The notes beneath the pieces were generated by a model. It worked only from the letters and a program-made list of their open reading frames with translations, was not told the origin of the DNA and searched no databases. From contig JAQVHG010000002.1 of the NCBI GenBank assembly GCA_028696365.1, forward strand, positions 1 to 34,802: a stretch of 34,802 nucleotides of DNA, read 5' to 3'. Made by a program: the position numbers and the translations under genes. Positions within the stretch are counted from its first letter, which is position 1. Each line of letters opens with the position of its first letter. This DNA is from Methanofollis sp. Its GTDB lineage: Archaea > Halobacteriota > Methanomicrobia > Methanomicrobiales > Methanofollaceae. This document shows positions 33,267-34,802 of this stretch, in pieces.

Positions 33267-34523
33267 TCAGTCCTGGCGCTGCCGGCGGAGCCGCACTGAG
33301 TTGGCATGGGCATGGAGCCCCTCGGCGGTGGCAAGCGACTCGACGATATCGCCGAGCGCCTCGGCACCCTCCCTGCTGAGCATCTGGATCGATGAAGTCT
33401 TGCAGAAGTGGTGGATGTCGAGGCCTGAGTATGTCCTGGCATAGCCTGCGGTCGGGAGGACATGGTTGGTCCCTGAAGCATAATCCCCGAAGGCGACGGC
33501 GGTATATGGCCCGACAAAGATGGAGCCGGCATGGTGCACGGCGTTGAGGGCCGCCATCGGGTCGGTGACCTGGATGGAGAGATGCTCTGGGGCGATCCCG
33601 TCCATCGCCTCGACGGCCTCGTCAAAGTCGGCGGCGACGACATACCCTGAGTTTTCAAGGGCGGCCTCGATGATCTCCCGGCGCTCGGCCGTCTTGAGTT
33701 GTCGCGTGATCTCGGCTCCCACCCGCTCAGGGAGGGTGGAATCGGTGGTGACCAGGACGCACCCGGCATGCGGGTCGTGCTCGGCCTGGGCAAGGACATC
33801 TGCGGCGATGAAGACCGGGTCTGCGCTCTCGTCGGCGAGCACCCCGATCTCTGAGGGACCGGCCGGGAAGTCGATCTCGGCGTGATCTCTCAGCATCATC
33901 TTGGCCGCGGTCACAAAGACGTTCCCTGGCCCGACGATCTTCTGAACCGGGTCGATGCTCTCGGTACCCAGGGCCATTGCGGCGATGGCCTGCGCCCCGC
34001 CGATCTGGTAGCACTCGTCCACCCCGGCCAGGTCGAGGGCGACAAGGGTGAGGGGGTGGATGGGAGGTGGCGAGCAGACGCAGACCTCCGCCACCCCTGC
34101 CACCTGCGCGGGGACCGTGGTCATCAGGGCCGTCGAGGGATAAGATGCGCGCCCGCCAGGGACATAGGCCCCGACCCGGTCGAGAGGCGTCGTCTTCACG
34201 CCGAGTACCACGCCGGGTTCTACCTCTTCGAGCCAGAGTGAACGGTTGCGCTGCAACTCGTGGAACCGCCTGATATTGGCCTCGGCATCGGCAAGAGCGT
34301 CGACCAAGGTGTCATCCACTTCATCATATGCGGCCTCAAACTCCTCAGGGGCGACGGCCAGGTCCTCAAGATCGATATGGTCAAACTTTTTGGTGAGGGC
34401 GTAGAGCGCCTCGTCCCCATCTTTCTGTACTGCATCGACGATCCCGGCAACGGCCTCCCGCACCCCCGCGAGGTCGGCCCGCCGCTGTTCCTTCCATGCA
34501 GCAACATCCAGCGCCTTCCACAT
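33267..34523 (-). CDS. hisD: Histidinol dehydrogenase
   Basis: This roughly 418-aa NAD-dependent enzyme makes the last two oxidations of histidine biosynthesis, from L-histidinol to L-histidine. Recognisable segments are GVKTTPLDRVGAYVPGGRA, YQIGGAQAIAAMALGT, KIVGPGNVFVTAAK, the zinc-site region AEHDPHAG and the C-terminal YSGLDIHHFCKTSSIQ. The ATG at 34523 gives the usual MWKALDV-type N-terminus; an ATG ten codons upstream (34553) is equally open. Neither has a clear ribosome binding site, so a leaderless start is plausible. No other his genes are in the window. Confidence 0.95.
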   Translation of the reverse strand: MWKALDVAAWKEQRRADLAGVREAVAGIVDAVQKDGDEALYALTKKFDHIDLEDLAVAPEEFEAAYDEVDDTLVDALADAEANIRRFHELQRNRSLWLEEVEPGVVLGVKTTPLDRVGAYVPGGRASYPSTALMTTVPAQVAGVAEVCVCSPPPIHPLTLVALDLAGVDECYQIGGAQAIAAMALGTESIDPVQKIVGPGNVFVTAAKMMLRDHAEIDFPAGPSEIGVLADESADPVFIAADVLAQAEHDPHAGCVLVTTDSTLPERVGAEITRQLKTAERREIIEAALENSGYVVAADFDEAVEAMDGIAPEHLSIQVTDPMAALNAVHHAGSIFVGPYTAVAFGDYASGTNHVLPTAGYARTYSGLDIHHFCKTSSIQMLSREGAEALGDIVESLATAEGLHAHANSVRLRRQRQD

Positions 34524-34637
34524 AGTGCGAAAAGATTCGACACATGAAGGCATTAAGGCTTGCTGTCATTCCAGGGAATGACGGATACAAAAATATGAAT
34601 TCAGAAGAATTATTTAAGAGGGATACCCATTTAAAAT

Positions 34638-34802
34638 ATGATGAAATCGAAATCCCTGCTGGTAGCTGCGGTGCTGCTCGTATGCGCCGCAGTCTTCCTC
34701 TGTGGGTGTACCGGCACCCAGACAGATGCCACCGACGGAGTCACCACTCCGACGCCTGGCGACGAGAATGTTACCACTGCACCGTCTGAGAATGTTACCG
34801 AA
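34638..34802 (+). CDS. Predicted lipoprotein (3' end beyond window)
   Basis: The 55 visible residues are MMKSKSLLVAAVLLV, a hydrophobic core, then FLCGCTGT, a lipobox-like LCGC site with Cys near residue 24, followed by a Thr/Asp/Pro-rich linker (TDGVTTPTPGDENVTT). This is the usual start of an archaeal surface lipoprotein, often an ABC-transporter solute-binding protein, but the functional domain is outside the window. TTATTTAAG at 34610-34618 is a TATA box spaced for a leaderless transcript. Confidence 0.8.
   Translation, partial: MMKSKSLLVAAVLLVCAAVFLCGCTGTQTDATDGVTTPTPGDENVTTAPSENVTE

Overview
ORGANISM. The window reads as a chromosomal segment of a hydrogenotrophic/formatotrophic methanogenic archaeon, most likely of the order Methanomicrobiales. 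The genus is not provable from this window; Methanofollis or Methanoculleus would fit. The evidence is a TATA-binding protein gene, archaeal TATA boxes placed for leaderless or short-leader transcripts, an F420-type formate dehydrogenase (fdhAB) and two methanofuran biosynthesis genes (mfnD, mfnF). The coding DNA is GC-rich.

LAYOUT. (1) 1-4134, minus strand: four tightly coupled genes, PqqD-like peptide chaperone > radical SAM/SPASM > radical SAM/SPASM > ABC exporter (cut by the left edge). (2) 4892-9668, plus strand: an HPr-kinase-like P-loop protein, a 63-residue Cys-rich peptide made of CxxG repeats, a membrane-anchor-less S24/S26-type peptidase, an uncharacterised nucleotidyltransferase and a secreted protein. 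Blocks 1 and 2 together look like one RiPP (ribosomally made, post-translationally modified peptide) locus resembling the 'SynChlorMet' (Scm) cassette, with a strong precursor candidate. (3) 9970-11061: a cluster of non-coding inverted-repeat elements. (4) 11263-14576: fdhBA. (5) 14766-18136: a zinc-ribbon/HTH protein, a zinc-ribbon membrane protein, mfnF, mfnD and surE. (6) 18546-24891: rpiA, an HTH regulator, tbp, AMP-forming acetyl-CoA synthetase and, divergently, an ADP-forming acyl-CoA synthetase. (7) 25389-28717: an RRM protein, a PIN/antitoxin pair, a tiny membrane protein and a HicAB-like pair, separated by repeats. (8) 28847-30175: an AIR-synthase/selenophosphate-synthetase-like protein. 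(9) 30254-33245: a repeat-rich gene desert with a decayed tnpB split by a repeat element. (10) 33267-34523: hisD. (11) 34638-end: start of a lipoprotein gene.

HOW THE GENES WORK TOGETHER. In the RiPP locus the PqqD-like protein should present the leader of the 63-aa peptide to the two radical SAM enzymes. The S26-like protease could remove the leader and the ABC transporter could export the product. The HprK-like and nucleotidyltransferase proteins may add further modifications or regulate the system. This is inference from gene content. FdhAB feeds formate electrons to F420; MfnD/MfnF make the methanofuran C1 carrier; AcsA and the ADP-forming enzyme interconvert acetate and acetyl-CoA.

REPEATS. 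Three dispersed repeat types occupy most intergenic space. Type I is about 240 bp with ends GGCTYTGTAGAAACC. Type II is about 346 bp with ends CCATGAGGTCATCCCAAAAC. Several copies are mosaics of I and II. Type III is a pair of 188-bp direct repeats. One type I copy sits between 8-bp direct repeats next to a 6 x 20-bp tandem array built from its own tip.
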